From Stutzerimonas stutzeri RCH2 (GTDB lineage: Bacteria; Pseudomonadota; Gammaproteobacteria; Pseudomonadales; Pseudomonadaceae): DNA of 64,000 nucleotides. Positions 1 through 12,609 of this stretch are shown in pieces (within the stretch, counting starts at the first letter, position 1; the number at the start of each line of letters is the position of its first letter). The translations under genes and the position numbers were made by a program. The stretch covers positions 1,054,001 to 1,118,000 of the forward strand of contig NC_019936.1 of the NCBI RefSeq assembly GCF_000327065.1. Direction: 5' to 3'. The notes under the pieces are model-generated. The model saw only the letters and a program-made list of their open reading frames with translations. It ran no database searches and was not told the origin of the DNA.

Positions 1-256
1 GATACACCAGTGCCATCTTGCCGATTGCCTGCACCAATTCGCACTTTGCGATCTTGCACAGTTCTTCCATCAGGGCGCGGCGGTCCTCTCGCTCGGTGAT
101 GCGGAACTGGATCTTGATCAGTTCATGATCATTCAAGGCTCGCTCGAGCTCGGCTTGAACGCCTTCGGTCAAACCGTTATCGGCCACGATCAGAACCGGC
201 TTCAGGTGGTGACCGATGGATTTGTACTGTTTCTTTTGCTCGTTGGTGAGCGGCAT
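1..256 (-). CDS. yhbY: YhbY-type RNA-binding protein (CRM domain), 3' end cut off
   Basis: Small CRM-domain protein that binds pre-50S ribosomal particles in the cytoplasm; function is known from the family. The visible 85 residues begin MPLTNEQKK at the ATG ending at 256 and run off the left edge, so roughly the last fifth is missing. The central LKPVLIVADNGLTEGV stretch and the conserved ITEREDR segment are seen. It is divergent from ftsH. In related genomes rlmE follows divergently; here it does not. Confident identification; the C-terminus is unseen. Confidence 0.9.
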   Translation of the reverse strand, partial: MPLTNEQKKQYKSIGHHLKPVLIVADNGLTEGVQAELERALNDHELIKIQFRITEREDRRALMEELCKIAKCELVQAIGKMALVY

Positions 257-788
257 ATTTCGACCCTTGCGTCAGAAGCCTTGAAAATGGCGGCTAGTGT
301 ACCCGACAGGTTGAAGGTCGCCCAGCGGAGGCATCGGCCGGGCGCATTCGGGTGTCAGCTGATTTGCCCTGGCGCAGCGCACGGTTAGCTTGGCGCTGCG
401 CATATGCGAGACGGGCGTATTCGGCGAGCACGGCATGGGCCTTGTGATTTCCAGCGTGGCCCCAATATCGGTGTAAGAATGCTTCATTGCTGTGGTGTTT
501 AAGGGCTCGAAGCCATTCATTTCGATTCTTGAACGTGCTCCGCTGTACGCGTCAGTTCGGTAGTAGTTGCAGTGGAGGCGTTGCATGCGGTGCAGAACGC
601 CGGATTTCGCGGTCTATCGGGACAGGCTTCAGTCGAATGGACGGCCGCGCAGGACAAGGGCTACGCTGTTTCATAGGGTTACAGACCGGCTGCCAGTTTC
701 AGTGCGTTGTGTAGTAAGTTAGGCCGAGCAACCAATCGGCCGTCATGCGGGCCCGCAGACAACGGGTTTGCTCCAGAGGGTAGTTAAT
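257..788. other. 532-bp gap without a recognisable gene (rlmE slot)
   Basis: Between divergent yhbY and ftsH, where rlmE (ftsJ, 23S rRNA 2'-O-methyltransferase, about 205 codons) normally lies. I read all three plus frames and found neither the SAM motif DLGAAPGGWS nor the family's ends. The gap is too short for a full rlmE. A 104-codon minus frame (272-586) and a 75-codon plus frame (487-714) exist but match nothing I know and have no good ribosome site. The promoters of yhbY and ftsH should lie here; I could not place them. Confidence 0.6.
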
Positions 789-797
789 TTGAACGAC

Positions 798-2708
<1,911 letters not shown>

Positions 2709-2753
2709 GATCGCCGTCCTGCGGGTTTGCCGCTTGCAGAGTAGATGGCTGTA

Positions 2754-2785
2754 ACCAGAAGGGGCGCATAGGCGCCCCTTCTGGT
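2754..2785. terminator. Strong hairpin between ftsH and folP
   Basis: A perfect 14-bp inverted repeat (arms 2754-2767 and 2772-2785, four-base loop) just after ftsH. No T-run follows on either strand, so it may be a weak or partial terminator, a 3'-end stabiliser or a processing site that lowers folP relative to ftsH. Confidence 0.6.
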
Positions 2786-2872
2786 GTAAATTGTTCACCC
2801 CGTTGTGCCATGGTGGTGCAATCGGATGGACGCCCGTTTAGAGCGTCCGGCCTGAACGCTCAAGGCTTGTGA

Positions 2873-3724
2873 ATGATAGATTCGTTTTCTCCCTCTCGGC
2901 TGGTGTGTGGCAGCCGGGTTCTTGATCTATCCCGTCCGCATGTGATGGGGATTCTCAACGTCACTCCCGATTCCTTCTCCGATGGTGGTCGCTTCGCCGG
3001 GCTTGATGCCGCTCTTCGGCACGCGGAGGCCATGGCTGCAGCCGGGGCTACGCTGATCGACGTTGGTGGTGAGTCCACGCGCCCGGGTGCGCGCGCCGTG
3101 TCGCCGACCGAGGAGCTGGAACGGGTGGCGCCAATCGTTGAGGCGGTCGCTCGCGAACTGGACGTGGTGGTTTCAGTGGATACTTCCACTCCCGCGGTTA
3201 TTCGCGAAAGCGCTCGCCTGGGTGCCGGACTGATCAATGATGTGCGCTCGTTGCAGCGCGATGGTGCGCTGGACGCAGCTGCTGACACCGGCTTGCCAGT
3301 CTGCCTGATGCACATGCGAGGTGAGCCGGGTGACATGCAGGTCGATCCGCATTACGAAGATGTCACGTCCGAGGTCTGTTCCTTTCTCGAGCAGCGCATG
3401 GCGGCCTGTGCCGCCGTTGGTATCCCGCTCGAACGGATAGTTCTTGATCCCGGCTTCGGGTTTGCCAAGACGCTGACCCATAATCTGGTGCTGTTCCGGC
3501 ATATGGAGGCGCTTCACCGTCTCGGTCGTCCGTTGCTGGTCGGCGTGTCTCGCAAGAGCATGGTGGGGGCGGTTTTGGGGCGCCCGGTTGATCAGCGCTT
3601 GTACGGCAGTTTGGCGCTTGCTGCACTGGCAGTGAGCAAAGGCGCTCGGATAGTTCGCGTTCACGATGTCGCCGAGACGGTTGATGTAGTTCGAATGATT
3701 GCTGCAGTGCAGGCGGCGGAATAG
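2873..3724 (+). CDS. folP: Dihydropteroate synthase
   Basis: Joins p-aminobenzoate to the pterin pyrophosphate in folate synthesis; target of sulfonamides (family knowledge). 283 residues, a normal length. The [14 protein letters not shown] signature lies near residues 25-38, followed by the GGESTRPGA pterin-loop motif, DVRS, and the C-terminal GVSRKS motif. ATG 2873 gives a 24-residue lead before the signature, as in relatives. A short 10-bp gap leads to glmM, so the two are probably cotranscribed. Confidence 0.96.
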   Translation: MIDSFSPSRLVCGSRVLDLSRPHVMGILNVTPDSFSDGGRFAGLDAALRHAEAMAAAGATLIDVGGESTRPGARAVSPTEELERVAPIVEAVARELDVVVSVDTSTPAVIRESARLGAGLINDVRSLQRDGALDAAADTGLPVCLMHMRGEPGDMQVDPHYEDVTSEVCSFLEQRMAACAAVGIPLERIVLDPGFGFAKTLTHNLVLFRHMEALHRLGRPLLVGVSRKSMVGAVLGRPVDQRLYGSLALAALAVSKGARIVRVHDVAETVDVVRMIAAVQAAE

Positions 3725-3734
3725 GGAAGACACC

Positions 3735-5072
3735 ATGACTAGAAAGTATTTCGGCACCGATGGTATCCGTGGGCACGTCGGGCAGGCTCCGATCACTCCG
3801 GACTTCATGCTCAAACTGGGATGGGCAGCTGGCATGGCCTTTCGCAAACAGGGAAAGTGCCGGATTCTTATTGGCAAGGACACGCGTATCTCGGGCTACA
3901 TGTTCGAGTCAGCATTGCAGGCGGGATTGTCCGCAGCTGGCGCGGACGTACTCTTGCTTGGGCCTATGCCGACACCCGCAGTCGCCTATCTGACGCGTAC
4001 CTTCCATGCTGAGGCGGGCATCGTGATCAGTGCCTCGCACAATCCGCATCACGATAACGGAATCAAGTTTTTTTCCGGTCGCGGCACCAAGCTTCCCGAT
4101 GAAGTTGAGCTGATGATCGAGGAGTTGATCGATGCGCCGATGACCGTGGTCGAGTCGGCCCAGCTGGGCAAGGCGTCGCGTATCAATGATGCGGCAGGGC
4201 GTTACATCGAATTCTGCAAGAGCAGCGTGCCGACCAGCACGGATTTCTCCGGGCTGAAGCTGGTGATCGACTGCGCACATGGTGCGACCTACAAGGTTGC
4301 ACCCAGCGTATTCCGTGAGCTGGGTGCCGAAGTGGTCGTGATAGGTGCGCAGCCGGACGGTCTGAATATCAATGCCGATGTTGGATCCACTCATGTCGGT
4401 CAGCTGCAGAAGGCGGTCGTCGATCATGGGGCGGATCTTGGCATCGCCTTCGATGGCGATGGTGATCGGGTGATGATGGTCGATCACACCGGCGCCGTGG
4501 TTGATGGCGACGAACTGCTTTACATCATCGCAACCGATCTGCAGGAGCGCGATCGGCTTTCCGGCGGAGTGGTGGGCACGCTAATGAGTAACCTCGGGCT
4601 CGAGCTTGCTCTCAAGGCGCGCGACATCCCGTTCACTCGGGCAAAGGTTGGCGATCGCTATGTGATTGCGGAAATGCTCGATCGCTCATGGGTTCTGGGT
4701 GGCGAGAACTCCGGGCATATCGTTTGTGCGCAGCACACTACTACGGGCGATGCGATTATTGCGGCTTTGCAGGTGGTTCTGGCGCTTCGTCGACGCGGGC
4801 AAACACTCGCCCAGGAGCGGTTGGCGTGGCACAAGTGTCCTCAGGTGCTGATCAATGTGCGTTTCTCCGGGGATCGGGATCCCATATCCCATCCGAGCGT
4901 GCAGGCTGCTTGCGACAGTGTTACCGAGCGTATGGCGGGGCGAGGTAGGGTGCTTCTGCGCAAGTCCGGGACCGAGCCGCTGGTGCGGGTGATGGTCGAG
5001 GGCGATGACGAAACTCAGGTGCGGGGTATGGCAGAAGAGCTCGCCAAGATCGTTACTGAAGTTTGTGCGTAA
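3735..5072 (+). CDS. glmM: Phosphoglucosamine mutase
   Basis: Converts glucosamine-6-phosphate to glucosamine-1-phosphate for UDP-GlcNAc, hence peptidoglycan and LPS. 445 residues from ATG 3735, preceded by an AGGGAAG ribosome site. The phospho-serine loop ISASHNP places the active Ser at residue 101; the metal loop DGDGDR has Asp 240, 242 and 244; the sugar loop GGENSGH and phosphate-binding [12 protein letters not shown] are present. It sits directly after folP, as in E. coli. Confidence 0.97.
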   Translation: MTRKYFGTDGIRGHVGQAPITPDFMLKLGWAAGMAFRKQGKCRILIGKDTRISGYMFESALQAGLSAAGADVLLLGPMPTPAVAYLTRTFHAEAGIVISASHNPHHDNGIKFFSGRGTKLPDEVELMIEELIDAPMTVVESAQLGKASRINDAAGRYIEFCKSSVPTSTDFSGLKLVIDCAHGATYKVAPSVFRELGAEVVVIGAQPDGLNINADVGSTHVGQLQKAVVDHGADLGIAFDGDGDRVMMVDHTGAVVDGDELLYIIATDLQERDRLSGGVVGTLMSNLGLELALKARDIPFTRAKVGDRYVIAEMLDRSWVLGGENSGHIVCAQHTTTGDAIIAALQVVLALRRRGQTLAQERLAWHKCPQVLINVRFSGDRDPISHPSVQAACDSVTERMAGRGRVLLRKSGTEPLVRVMVEGDDETQVRGMAEELAKIVTEVCA

Positions 5073-5137
5073 TCGCGCTTGCCAGAGCGTTTTCTGTTGA
5101 GTAACATCTGCGCCCACTTTGACCGATGAGGTAAAGC

Positions 5138-5893
5138 ATGCGTCGCCCCATGGTAGCTGGTAACTGGAAGATGAACGGTACCCGCGCTAGCGTCGCAGAG
5201 CTTGTCGAGTCTCTCCGTATGCAGGCATTGCCTGTAAGTGTCGAGATTGCGGTGTTCCCCTCCTGTCTGCATGTCGCTCAGGTTTTGGGTGGTGTCGATA
5301 GCAAGCATGTTGCCGTCGGAGCCCAGGACTGTGCAGCGCAGAACGGCTTCGGGGCGCTGACCGGCGAAGTGTCAGCCGAGCAGTTTGCTGAGGTTGGTTG
5401 TGAGTGGGTTCTGGTTGGTCACTCGGAGCGTCGCCTGGTTCTAGGTGAGACGGATGAAGTGGTCAGTCGCAAGTTTTTGGCGGCGCAGGTAGGTGGTTTG
5501 AAACCTGTGCTGTGTTTGGGTGAAACGCTCGAGGAGCGTGAGGCTGGTCGGACGCTGGAAGTGGTCGGGCGCCAGTTGGCGCAAGTGCTGGATGATCATG
5601 GTATTGCAGTTTTCGAATCGGCGGTCATCGCTTACGAGCCTGTTTGGGCGATTGGTAGTGGCTTGACCGCGACCCCTGAGCAGGCCCAGGAAGTACATGC
5701 TGCCATACGCGAGCAGCTGTCGCGTCAAGATCGCCAAGTCGCCGCAGGCGTTAGGCTTTTGTACGGCGGTAGCGTCAAGGCGGACAACGCCGCTGAGCTG
5801 TTCTCAATGGCGGATATTGACGGGGGGCTGGTTGGTGGGGCCTCTCTGAAAGCGAATGAATTTGGTGCGATCTGTCGCGCCGCGGGGAACTGA
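5138..5893 (+). CDS. tpiA: Triose-phosphate isomerase
   Basis: Interconverts dihydroxyacetone phosphate and glyceraldehyde-3-phosphate in the cytoplasm. 251 residues. NWKMNG holds the catalytic Lys, VGHSERR places the catalytic His at residue 95, [10 protein letters not shown] places the catalytic Glu at residue 167, and LYGGSV is the phosphate-binding loop. It is the fourth gene of the plus-strand run and only four bases separate it from secG. Confidence 0.97.
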   Translation: MRRPMVAGNWKMNGTRASVAELVESLRMQALPVSVEIAVFPSCLHVAQVLGGVDSKHVAVGAQDCAAQNGFGALTGEVSAEQFAEVGCEWVLVGHSERRLVLGETDEVVSRKFLAAQVGGLKPVLCLGETLEEREAGRTLEVVGRQLAQVLDDHGIAVFESAVIAYEPVWAIGSGLTATPEQAQEVHAAIREQLSRQDRQVAAGVRLLYGGSVKADNAAELFSMADIDGGLVGGASLKANEFGAICRAAGN

Positions 5894-5897
5894 TCAG

Positions 5898-6281
5898 ATG
5901 TTGCAGACTGTCGTGATTGTGGTGCATCTGCTGGTTGCTCTGGGTGTTGTTGCGCTGGTGCTTCTGCAGCAGGGCAAGGGTGCGGATGCTGGTGCTTCTT
6001 TTGGTTCGGGTGCTTCGGCAACTGTTTTCGGAAGCCAAGGTTCTGCTACCTTTTTGAGTCGTCTTACTGCTATACTTGCCGGCGTTTTTTTCGTGACTAG
6101 TCTCGGCTTGGCGTTCTTCGCGAAGCAGCAGGCTGATCAGTTGTCTCAGGCGGGGTTGCCGGATCCAGCGGTACTGGAAGTCCCGGTCAGCAAGCCAGCG
6201 GTAGAAGATGTGCCTGTGCTCGAGCAGCGCAAGCCGGCAGATACTGCTAGTGATCTGCCTGAGGTAGAAAAAGGGCAATAA
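5898..6281 (+). CDS. secG: Protein translocase subunit SecG
   Basis: Small inner-membrane partner of SecYE that aids SecA-driven export. 127 residues from ATG 5898. The protein has an N-terminal membrane helix (about 3-21), the [11 protein letters not shown] and ATVFGSQGS loop typical of SecG, a second helix (about 52-72), and an acidic Pro/Val-rich tail. The start lies four bases after the tpiA stop, which suggests translational coupling. The secG-tRNA-Leu order is also found in enteric bacteria. Confidence 0.95.
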   Translation: MLQTVVIVVHLLVALGVVALVLLQQGKGADAGASFGSGASATVFGSQGSATFLSRLTAILAGVFFVTSLGLAFFAKQQADQLSQAGLPDPAVLEVPVSKPAVEDVPVLEQRKPADTASDLPEVEKGQ

Positions 6282-6288
6282 GCTTTTT

Positions 6289-6374
6289 GCCGAGGTGGTG
6301 GAATTGGTAGACACGCTACCTTGAGGTGGTAGTGGCCATAGGCTGTAGGGGTTCGAGTCCCCTCCTCGGTACCA
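6289..6374 (+). tRNA. tRNA-Leu (anticodon GAG)
   Basis: 86 nt with encoded CCA. The acceptor stem GCCGAGG pairs with CCTCGGT, the anticodon stem CTACC/GGTAG encloses the loop TTGAGGT (anticodon GAG, reads CUU/CUC), a long variable arm is present, and the T loop is GTTCGAGTC. It begins eight bases after the secG stop, so it may be processed from the secG transcript. Confidence 0.96.
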
Positions 6375-6383
6375 AACAAGCAG

Positions 6384-6415
6384 GCCCGCCTAGTGCGGGC
6401 TTTCTTGTGTTTTAA
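6384..6415 (+). terminator. Terminator after tRNA-Leu
   Basis: Six-bp GC stem GCCCGC/GCGGGC (6384-6389 and 6395-6400) followed by TTTCTTGTGTTTT, a plausible intrinsic terminator for the secG-tRNA-Leu transcript. Confidence 0.7.
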
Positions 6416-6425
6416 GGGTTTTAAG

Positions 6426-6455
6426 TTGACCTGTATTAGGCGCGAGTCGTATAAT
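6426..6455 (+). promoter_or_regulatory. Sigma-70 promoter for the tRNA-fMet/rimP operon
   Basis: TTGACC (6426-6431), an 18-bp spacer and a perfect TATAAT (6450-6455). The predicted start is about nine bases before tRNA-fMet at 6471. GC-rich CGCG bases just downstream recall a stringent-type discriminator, which is an inference. Confidence 0.8.
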
Positions 6456-6470
6456 TCGTGCCCAGTTTGA

Positions 6471-6547
<77 letters not shown>

Positions 6548-6557
6548 GTCAATAAAG

Positions 6558-6580
6558 AGCCCCTGTACAGGGGCTTTTTA
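6558..6580 (+). terminator. Terminator after tRNA-fMet
   Basis: Near-perfect palindrome: arms AGCCCCTG (6558-6565) and CAGGGGCT (6568-6575), then a run of T. A-rich bases on the left make it work in both directions. Some transcripts must pass it if rimP-nusA-infB share the tRNA promoter. Confidence 0.8.
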
Positions 6581-6624
6581 TTAGCTTGAGGCCAGGTCGC
6601 CGGCATTTACAGGCGGTCAAAGGG

Positions 6625-6649
6625 ATGGGCGTTTCGCCCATTTTTCATT
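6625..6649 (+). terminator. Second hairpin with T-tract in the rimP leader
   Basis: Stem ATGGGCG/CGCCCAT with a TTT loop, followed by TTTTCATTT, ending about 25 bases before rimP. A second leader terminator ahead of the nusA operon fits an attenuation role, but this is inferred from shape only. Confidence 0.6.
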
Positions 6650-6674
6650 TGTACAGCATGCGCGAGGGACTTCG

Positions 6675-7133
6675 ATGTCGAGCAAGCTAGAACAGTTGCA
6701 GGCCTTGTTGGCCCCGGTGGTTGAGGCGCTTGGCTATCAGTGCTGGGGTATTGAGTTCATTTCCCAGGGGCGGCATTCACTGCTGCGAGTCTATATCGAC
6801 CATGCCGATGGCATCCTCATCGACGACTGCGAGAAGGTCAGCCGTCAATTGAGTGGTGTGCTCGACGTGGAAGATCCGATCAGTGTGGATTACACCCTTG
6901 AGGTTTCTTCTCCCGGTATGGATCGGCCCCTGTTCACCATTGAGCAGTACACCGCCCATGTCGGTGATCAGGTAAAAATAAAGCTGCGCTCGCCCTTCGA
7001 GGGCAGGCGCAATTTCCAGGGTCTTCTCCGTGGGGTGGAAGAGCAGGATGTCGTGGTGCTGGTAGATGACCATGAGTATCTGCTGCCGATCGACATGATC
7101 GATAAGGCCAACATCATTCCCCGTTTTGACTGA
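6675..7133 (+). CDS. rimP: Ribosome maturation factor RimP
   Basis: Cytoplasmic factor needed for 30S subunit maturation. 152 residues, the usual length. The N-terminal domain carries LRVYID and [10 protein letters not shown], then the conserved [12 protein letters not shown] motif near residues 76-87, and the C-terminal Sm-like beta barrel runs from about residue 90. It is the first protein gene of the nusA-infB operon; the stop lies 47 bases before nusA. Confidence 0.96.
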   Translation: MSSKLEQLQALLAPVVEALGYQCWGIEFISQGRHSLLRVYIDHADGILIDDCEKVSRQLSGVLDVEDPISVDYTLEVSSPGMDRPLFTIEQYTAHVGDQVKIKLRSPFEGRRNFQGLLRGVEEQDVVVLVDDHEYLLPIDMIDKANIIPRFD

Positions 7134-7180
7134 GAACGGATCCCGCGGACCCCAATGGATTGCGAAAGGCGAGGCGTACG

Positions 7181-8662
7181 ATGAGCAAAGAAGTACTGCT
7201 GGTTGTGGAGTCGGTGTCCAATGAAAAGGGCGTACCGGCTAGTGTGATTTTCGAAGCGCTGGAGCTGGCCTTGGCCACGGCTACCAAGAAGCGTTACGAA
7301 GACGAAGTTGATCTGCGTGTGGAAATCAATCGCCAGAACGGCAGTTACGAAACGTTCCGTCGCTGGACCGTGGTCGATGATGAGCATTTCGATGATCCAG
7401 CCCATCAGCTGGCTCTGGATCAGGCTCAGGAACGCAATCCTGACGCCAAGCTCGGAGATGTGTTCGAAGAGAAGATCGAGTCGATCGAATTCGGCCGTAT
7501 CGCCGCGCAGACCGCCAAACAGGTGATCGTGCAGAAGGTCCGCGAGGCCGAGCGCGCGCAGGTGGTAGAAGCCTACCGCGATCGTTTGGGCGAGATCATT
7601 TCCGGTACGGTCAAAAAAGTTACCCGCGACAGCGTAATCGTCGATCTGGGCAACAACGCCGAAGCATTGCTTGCCCGAGAAGACATCATCGCGCGTGAGA
7701 CCTTCCGCGTTGGTGCTCGTGTCCGCGCGCTGCTCAAGGAGATCCGCACCGAGAATCGTGGGCCGCAGCTGATTCTGTCGCGTACCGCGCCGCAGATGCT
7801 GATCGAGCTGTTCCGTATTGAAGTACCGGAAATTGCCGAGGGCCTCATCGAGGTCATGGGTGCGTCTCGTGATCCTGGCTCGCGGGCCAAGATCGCCGTT
7901 CGCTCCAAGGACAAGCGCATCGATCCGCAGGGCGCCTGCATCGGTATGCGTGGTTCGCGCGTACAGGCAGTCTCCGGCGAAATTGGTGGCGAGCGAGTGG
8001 ATATCGTCCTCTGGGACGAGAACCCCGCGCAGCTGGTCATCAACGCGATGGCGCCTGCTGAAGTTGCGGCGATCATCGTCGACGAAGATGCCCATGCGAT
8101 GGATATCGCAGTCGCCGAGGATAATCTGGCGCAAGCGATCGGCCGTGGCGGTCAGAACGTTCGGCTGGCCAGTCAGCTGACTGGTTGGACGCTCAATGTC
8201 ATGACCGAAGCGGACATCCAGGCCAAACAGCAGGAAGAAACTGGCGACATCCTGCGCAACTTCATCGACGAGCTTGACGTTGACGAAGAGCTGGCGCAGG
8301 TGCTGGTTGAAGAGGGCTTCACCTCCCTCGAAGAGATTGCCTATGTCCCCATGGAGGAAATGCTTGGCATCGAAGGCTTCGACGAAGACATCGTCAATGA
8401 GCTGCGTACGCGGGCCAAAGATCGCCTGCTGACCAAGGCCATCGCCAACGAGGAGAAGCTTGCGGATGCTCAGCCGGCTGAAGATCTGCTGGCACTCGAT
8501 GGCATGGATAAAGAACTGGCGGTCGAGTTGGCCGTGCGGGGAGTCATCACCCGCGAAGACCTGGCCGAGCAGTCGATAGACGATCTGCTCGACATAGACG
8601 GCATCGATGAAGAGCGTGCCGGCAAGCTGATCATGGCCGCCCGAGCCCATTGGTTCGAGTAA
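7181..8662 (+). CDS. nusA: Transcription termination/antitermination factor NusA
   Basis: RNA polymerase-binding factor that modulates pausing, termination and rRNA antitermination. 493 residues from ATG 7181 (start [10 protein letters not shown]). The order is an N-terminal polymerase-binding domain (1-125), S1 domain (from about 135, ISGTVKKV), two KH domains (GMRGSRVQ and [11 protein letters not shown]) and two acidic helix-hairpin-helix repeats at the C-terminus (about 365-425 and 435-493), as in other gammaproteobacteria. Its neighbours rimP and infB form the classical operon. Confidence 0.97.
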   Translation: MSKEVLLVVESVSNEKGVPASVIFEALELALATATKKRYEDEVDLRVEINRQNGSYETFRRWTVVDDEHFDDPAHQLALDQAQERNPDAKLGDVFEEKIESIEFGRIAAQTAKQVIVQKVREAERAQVVEAYRDRLGEIISGTVKKVTRDSVIVDLGNNAEALLAREDIIARETFRVGARVRALLKEIRTENRGPQLILSRTAPQMLIELFRIEVPEIAEGLIEVMGASRDPGSRAKIAVRSKDKRIDPQGACIGMRGSRVQAVSGEIGGERVDIVLWDENPAQLVINAMAPAEVAAIIVDEDAHAMDIAVAEDNLAQAIGRGGQNVRLASQLTGWTLNVMTEADIQAKQQEETGDILRNFIDELDVDEELAQVLVEEGFTSLEEIAYVPMEEMLGIEGFDEDIVNELRTRAKDRLLTKAIANEEKLADAQPAEDLLALDGMDKELAVELAVRGVITREDLAEQSIDDLLDIDGIDEERAGKLIMAARAHWFE

Positions 8663-8690
8663 GTAATTAGCGGCCTGAGGAGAGAAATGC

Positions 8691-11192
8691 ATGACGCAAG
8701 TCACGGTGAAAGAACTGGCCCAGGTGGTCGACACACCGGTCGAGCGACTGCTTCAGCAGATGCGTGAGGCAGGACTGTCGCACACCAGCGCCGAGCAAGT
8801 AGTGACCGATAACGAGAAACAGGCCCTGTTGGCCCATTTGAAAAGCACCCACGGGGCGAAAGTGGACGAGCCGCGCAAGATTACCTTGCAGCGCAAGACC
8901 ACTACCAAGCTCAAGGTGGGTGGCAGCAAGACCATCAGCGTCGAAGTGCGCAAGAAGAAAACCTTCGTCAAGCGCAGCGCCGAAGAAATCGAAGCGGAGC
9001 AGCGCCGCGAGCTCGAAGAGCAGCGTGCGGCGGAAGAAGCTGCCCGTCTGAAGGCGGAGCAGGAAGCGCGCGCGCGTGCCGAGGAAGAGGCTCGCCGTAA
9101 GGCCGAGTCGAACCAGCCGCAGGCCGACGTGACCGCCCCGGCCGCAGTCGAGCCGGTGGTCAATGCAGAGCCGACACCGGCCGCAGTCGAGCCTGCCGCT
9201 CCTGCACCGGAGCGCAAGAAAGAAGAGCCGCGTCGTGTCGAGAAGCCACGCAGCGACGATGACGAGCGTCGTGATCGCAAGCATGCGCAGCATCGCCCGT
9301 CGCTCAAGACCAAGGCTCCATTGGCGCGTACCGTACGTACCGGCGAAGACGAGGCCGATGGCTTCCGTCGCGGTGGTCGTGGCAAGTCCAAGCTCAAGAA
9401 GCGTAACCAGCATGGGTTCCAGAGCCCAACAGGACCTGTCGTGCGCGAAGTGTCGATTGGCGAGACCATCACTGTGGCTGAGCTGGCCCAGCAGATGTCG
9501 GTTAAAGCGGCCGAAGTCATCAAGTTCATGTTCAAGATGGGCTCGCCTGTCACCATCAACCAGGTGCTGGATCAGGAAACTGCTCAGCTGGTTGCCGAAG
9601 AGCTGGGCCACAAGGTCAAGCTGGTCAGCGACAACGCCCTGGAAGAGCAGCTGGCCGAGCTGCTGAAGTTCGAAGGCGAGTCGGTCTCGCGTGCGCCGGT
9701 CGTGACCGTGATGGGTCACGTCGACCACGGTAAGACCTCGCTGCTCGACTACATCCGCCGCGCCAAGGTTGCAGTCGGCGAAGCCGGCGGTATTACCCAG
9801 CACATCGGTGCTTATCACGTCGAAACCGAGCGGGGCATGGTCACGTTCCTCGATACCCCTGGTCACGCTGCGTTTACCGCCATGCGTGCTCGTGGTGCCA
9901 AGGCGACCGATATCGTGATCCTCGTGGTTGCTGCCGATGACGGTGTAATGCCGCAGACGCAGGAAGCCGTCCAGCACGCCAAGGCTGCCGGCGTTCCGAT
10001 CGTGGTAGCGGTGAACAAGATCGACAAGCCGGATGCCAACCCGGACAACATCAAGAATGGCCTGGGTGCACTTGACGTGATCCCGGAAGAGTGGGGTGGC
10101 GACACCCCGTTCATTCCGGTCTCCGCGAAAATGGGTACCGGCGTCGATGAGCTGCTCGAAGCCGTTCTGCTGCAGGCCGAACTGCTCGAACTCAAGGCCA
10201 CGCCTTCGGCGCCTGGTCGCGGTGTGGTAGTCGAATCGCGTCTGGACAAGGGGCGTGGCCCGGTTGCCACTGTGCTGGTTCAGGACGGTACGCTGCGTCA
10301 GGGCGATATGGTGCTGTGCGGCGTCAACTTCGGTCGCGTTCGCGCCATGCTCGACGAAAACGGCAAGCCTGTTAAGGAAGCCGGCCCGTCGATTCCGGTC
10401 GAGATCCTCGGCCTGGATGGTACGCCGGAAGCCGGTGACGACCTCACCGTTGTGGCCGACGAGAAGAAGGCCCGTGAAGTTGCCCTGTTCCGCCAGGGCA
10501 AGTTCCGCGAAGTGAAACTGGCTCGCGCCCATGCCGGCAAGCTGGAAAACATCTTCGAGACCATGGGTCAGGACGAGAAGAAGACGCTCAACATCGTGCT
10601 CAAGGCGGACGTACGCGGCTCGCTCGAGGCGCTGCAGGGCTCGCTCAACGGCCTGGGTAACGACGAAGTGCAGGTTCGTGTGGTCGGCGGCGGTGTCGGT
10701 GGTATCACCGAGTCCGATGCCAACCTGGCGCTGGCCTCCAACGCCGTGCTGTTCGGCTTCAACGTCCGTGCCGATGCTGGTGCGCGCAAGATCGTCGAGG
10801 CCGAAGGCCTGGATATGCGCTACTACAACGTCATCTACGACATCATCGAGGACGTCAAGAAGGCGCTCACCGGTATGCTCGGCAGCGACGTTCGCGAGAA
10901 CATCCTCGGCATCGCCGAAGTACGTGACGTGTTCCGTTCGCCGAAGTTCGGCGCGATTGCCGGTTGTATGGTCACCGAGGGTATGGTGCACCGCAATCGT
11001 CCGATCCGCGTCCTGCGCGACGACGTAGTCATCTTCGAGGGCGAGCTGGAGTCGCTGCGTCGCTTCAAGGATGACGTTGCAGAAGTCCGCGCTGGCATGG
11101 AATGCGGTATCGGCGTGAAGAGCTACAACGACGTCAAGGTCGGCGACAAGATCGAAGTGTTCGAGAAGGTCGAAGTGGCGCGTTCGCTGTAA
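8691..11192 (+). CDS. infB: Translation initiation factor IF-2
   Basis: GTPase that places fMet-tRNA on the 30S subunit. 833 residues. An N-terminal IF2_N subdomain (residues 1-50) is followed by a long charged Lys/Glu/Arg-rich linker (about 95-225), a second IF2_N copy (about 255-305), then the G domain with G1 GHVDHGKT at 342-349, DTPGH and NKID, and beta-barrel and fMet-tRNA-binding domains at the C-terminus. Internal starts giving shorter IF2 forms are likely from family knowledge but not proven here. Confidence 0.97.
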   Translation: MTQVTVKELAQVVDTPVERLLQQMREAGLSHTSAEQVVTDNEKQALLAHLKSTHGAKVDEPRKITLQRKTTTKLKVGGSKTISVEVRKKKTFVKRSAEEIEAEQRRELEEQRAAEEAARLKAEQEARARAEEEARRKAESNQPQADVTAPAAVEPVVNAEPTPAAVEPAAPAPERKKEEPRRVEKPRSDDDERRDRKHAQHRPSLKTKAPLARTVRTGEDEADGFRRGGRGKSKLKKRNQHGFQSPTGPVVREVSIGETITVAELAQQMSVKAAEVIKFMFKMGSPVTINQVLDQETAQLVAEELGHKVKLVSDNALEEQLAELLKFEGESVSRAPVVTVMGHVDHGKTSLLDYIRRAKVAVGEAGGITQHIGAYHVETERGMVTFLDTPGHAAFTAMRARGAKATDIVILVVAADDGVMPQTQEAVQHAKAAGVPIVVAVNKIDKPDANPDNIKNGLGALDVIPEEWGGDTPFIPVSAKMGTGVDELLEAVLLQAELLELKATPSAPGRGVVVESRLDKGRGPVATVLVQDGTLRQGDMVLCGVNFGRVRAMLDENGKPVKEAGPSIPVEILGLDGTPEAGDDLTVVADEKKAREVALFRQGKFREVKLARAHAGKLENIFETMGQDEKKTLNIVLKADVRGSLEALQGSLNGLGNDEVQVRVVGGGVGGITESDANLALASNAVLFGFNVRADAGARKIVEAEGLDMRYYNVIYDIIEDVKKALTGMLGSDVRENILGIAEVRDVFRSPKFGAIAGCMVTEGMVHRNRPIRVLRDDVVIFEGELESLRRFKDDVAEVRAGMECGIGVKSYNDVKVGDKIEVFEKVEVARSL

Positions 11193-11206
11193 GCAAGCGT
11201 CAATCT

Positions 11207-11271
11207 GAAAGCTGGGAGCAAGGAGTCGGTGATCGCCTGGGTGCGGTTACCGCTTCGAGCTTCCAGCTTTC
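11207..11271. repeat. GAAAGCTGGAAGC-type inverted repeat, infB-rbfA gap
   Basis: Left arm 11207-11219 (GAAAGCTGGGAGC) and right arm 11259-11271 (GCTTCCAGCTTTC) pair over 13 positions with one G-T wobble; the 39-base loop is GC-rich. The same arm sequence recurs between rpsO and pnp, so it looks like a dispersed intergenic repeat and not a gene-specific signal. Confidence 0.7.
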
Positions 11272-11294
11272 GGCTTTTAATCGGGTAGAAATTT

Positions 11295-11684
11295 ATGGCC
11301 AAAGAATTCAGTCGTACCCAGCGTATCGGCGATCAGATGCAACGCGAGTTGGCGCTGCTTATTCAGCGTGAGATCAAGGATCCGCGTCTGGGCCTGATTA
11401 CCATCACCGCGGTCGACGTCAGTCGCGATCTGTCCCATGCAAAGATCTTCATCACGATCATGGGGCAGGACGACGATCAGGAAGCAATCAAGGGCAACCT
11501 GCGCATCCTCAACGATGCTGCCGGATTCCTGCGCATGCAGCTGGGCAAGAGCATGAAGCTGCGCACTGTTCCGCAGCTGCACTTCAACTACGACGCGAGC
11601 ATTCGTCGCGGTGTCGAGCTGAGCTCGCTGATCGAGCGAGCGGTGGCGGAAGATCGCAAGCACAGCGACGAGCGCGGAGAATAA
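11295..11684 (+). CDS. rbfA: Ribosome-binding factor A
   Basis: Late 30S maturation factor that binds free 30S subunits and helps 16S 5'-end processing. 129 residues. The KH-like fold is shown by [15 protein letters not shown] at the N-terminus, the [25 protein letters not shown] core and the conserved [19 protein letters not shown] segment. Two bases separate its stop from the GTG of truB, so the pair is tightly coupled. Confidence 0.96.
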   Translation: MAKEFSRTQRIGDQMQRELALLIQREIKDPRLGLITITAVDVSRDLSHAKIFITIMGQDDDQEAIKGNLRILNDAAGFLRMQLGKSMKLRTVPQLHFNYDASIRRGVELSSLIERAVAEDRKHSDERGE

Positions 11685-11686
11685 GC

Positions 11687-12604
11687 GTGGCACAGGTCAA
11701 GCGTGTACGGCGCAACGTCAACGGCATCATCCTGCTCGACAAGCCGCGTGGGTTCACCTCCAATGCGGCCTTGCAGAAGGTTCGCTGGCTGCTGAATGCG
11801 GAGAAGGCCGGACATACCGGGAGTCTCGATCCGCTCGCCACAGGTGTGTTGCCGCTGTGTTTTGGAGAGGCGACCAAGTTCTCGCAGTACCTGCTGGACG
11901 CGGACAAGGCTTACGAAACGGTCATGCAGCTGGGGGTCACCACGACCACCGCTGATGCCGAAGGCGAGGTCCTGGAGCGCAAGCCGGTCGCGGTCACCGT
12001 CGAACAGCTGGAGGCGCTGCTGCCGCAGTTTCGTGGCGACATCCTGCAGGTGCCGCCGATGTATTCGGCGCTCAAGCGGGACGGCCAGCCGCTGTACAAA
12101 CTGGCGCGTGCCGGAGAGGTGGTGGAGCGCGAGCCGCGTTCTGTTAATATTGCGCGCTTGGAGTTGCTCTCGCTCGAAGGCGATAAGGCACGCCTCGCCG
12201 TTTCATGCAGCAAAGGCACCTATATCCGGACGCTGGTCGAAGACCTTGGTCATTTGCTTGGTTGCGGTGCGCATGTTGCCGAGCTGCGACGAACTCAGGC
12301 CGGACCGTTCGACCTTTCGCAGACGGTGACGCTCGAGACCCTCGAGCAGCTGCACAGCGAGGGTGGCGCCGAGGCGTTGGATGCGCTTTTGCAGCCGGTA
12401 GATAGCGGGCTTGAGCATTGGCCGCTGTTGCAGCTGTCCGAGCACAGCGCTTATTACTGGCTGCACGGACAGCCGGTGCGGGCCCCGGAAGCGCCCAAGT
12501 ACGGCATGGTGCGTGTGCAAGATAACAATGGTCGCTTCATCGGTATCGGTGAAGTGAGCGAAGACGGGCGCATCGCGCCACGTCGGTTGATTCGGTCGGA
12601 ATGA
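11687..12604 (+). CDS. truB: tRNA pseudouridine-55 synthase
   Basis: Makes pseudouridine 55 in the T loop of nearly all elongator tRNAs. 305 residues from GTG 11687. [15 protein letters not shown] opens the fold, [12 protein letters not shown] places the catalytic Asp at residue 48, and a C-terminal PUA-like domain runs from about residue 245. It lies between rbfA and rpsO as in most gammaproteobacteria. Confidence 0.97.
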   Translation: MAQVKRVRRNVNGIILLDKPRGFTSNAALQKVRWLLNAEKAGHTGSLDPLATGVLPLCFGEATKFSQYLLDADKAYETVMQLGVTTTTADAEGEVLERKPVAVTVEQLEALLPQFRGDILQVPPMYSALKRDGQPLYKLARAGEVVEREPRSVNIARLELLSLEGDKARLAVSCSKGTYIRTLVEDLGHLLGCGAHVAELRRTQAGPFDLSQTVTLETLEQLHSEGGAEALDALLQPVDSGLEHWPLLQLSEHSAYYWLHGQPVRAPEAPKYGMVRVQDNNGRFIGIGEVSEDGRIAPRRLIRSE

Positions 12605-12609
12605 CCGTT

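Noticed and set aside
272..586. 104-codon minus frame in the rlmE slot as a new gene
   Set aside because: No ribosome site, no recognisable domain and unusual composition; left as unassigned DNA.
6968..8734. 588-codon minus frame opposite nusA, and 774-codon minus frame at 8667-10991 opposite infB
   Set aside because: Both are mirror frames of highly expressed genes with no family similarity or ribosome site.
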